From positions 1-5,321 of the forward strand of contig CALLZA010000388.1 in assembly GCA_937858165.1 (NCBI GenBank): a stretch of DNA of 5,321 bases. Direction: 5' to 3'. This stretch comes from an uncultured Ardenticatenia bacterium (lineage in GTDB: Bacteria; Chloroflexota; Anaerolineae; Promineifilales; Promineifilaceae). Shown here one piece after another: positions 5,271-5,321 of the stretch. The position numbers were made by a program, and so were the translations under genes. Within the stretch, counting starts at the first letter, position 1, and the number at the start of each line of letters is the position of its first letter. Under the pieces are notes generated by a model that had not been told where the DNA came from, made no database searches, and worked only from the letters and a program-made list of their open reading frames with translations.

Positions 5271-5321
5271 AAAAAAGAGCCACAGACACCGCAAAAAACT
5301 CGCCCAGCAGCACGAGACGGA
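5271..5321. other. Non-biological tail outside the adapter
   Basis: An A-run starts right after the P7 end (5271-5276) and is followed by noisy sequence with another A-run near 5294-5299. This mirrors positions 1-88 and is read run-off noise, with no gene. Confidence 0.93.

Overview
The window is an assembled short-read contig. A biological insert at 155-5204 sits between two copies of an Illumina Nextera P7/i7 adapter (89-154, and in reverse complement 5205-5270). Outside these lies junk sequence (1-88 and 5271-5321) of the kind produced when reads run off the end of a fragment. Only 155-5204 should be treated as genome. Both adapter copies carry the same 8-base index, so one library contributed both ends.

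The insert is GC-rich and almost fully coding on the + strand. It holds six genes of the baseplate/spike module of a contractile injection system (CIS), most like the extracellular CIS (Afp/PVC/Streptomyces-CIS type) rather than a phage or a canonical T6SS. In order they are: the 3' part of a gp27/gpD-like hub protein (155-982), a separate gp5-like OB-fold spike protein (1065-1544), a small PAAR-like putative spike tip (1544-1876), a gp25-like sheath initiator/wedge protein (1883-2242), a large Afp11-like baseplate J wedge protein (2334-5045), and the 5' end of a second large baseplate protein, Afp12-like (5042 to the insert end). The hub, spike and tip would form the central needle. gp25 and the two large proteins would form the surrounding wedges that trigger sheath contraction. 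No sheath, tube, ATPase, LysM or effector gene is in view.

Genes 2-4 are nearly contiguous and genes 5-6 overlap by 4 bases, as in one operon. The two real gaps (983-1064 and 2243-2333) are each filled by a degenerate 7-bp tandem repeat. The first reads ACTGNNN on the + strand and the second reads ACTGNNN on the - strand, so the spike/tip/gp25 trio is bracketed by inverted arrays sharing a 13-bp perfect inverted match. The first array runs up to the spike ATG and leaves no visible Shine-Dalgarno there.

High GC, a hub and spike on separate genes, and ACTG-type heptamer arrays would suit an environmental bacterium such as a Chloroflexota (Anaerolineae-like) member. This is an inference from recalled patterns and is not proven by the sequence. 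The system itself belongs to a known class. The least explained parts are the heptamer arrays, the duplicated cysteine-bearing tip protein and the cysteine clusters in the large baseplate proteins.
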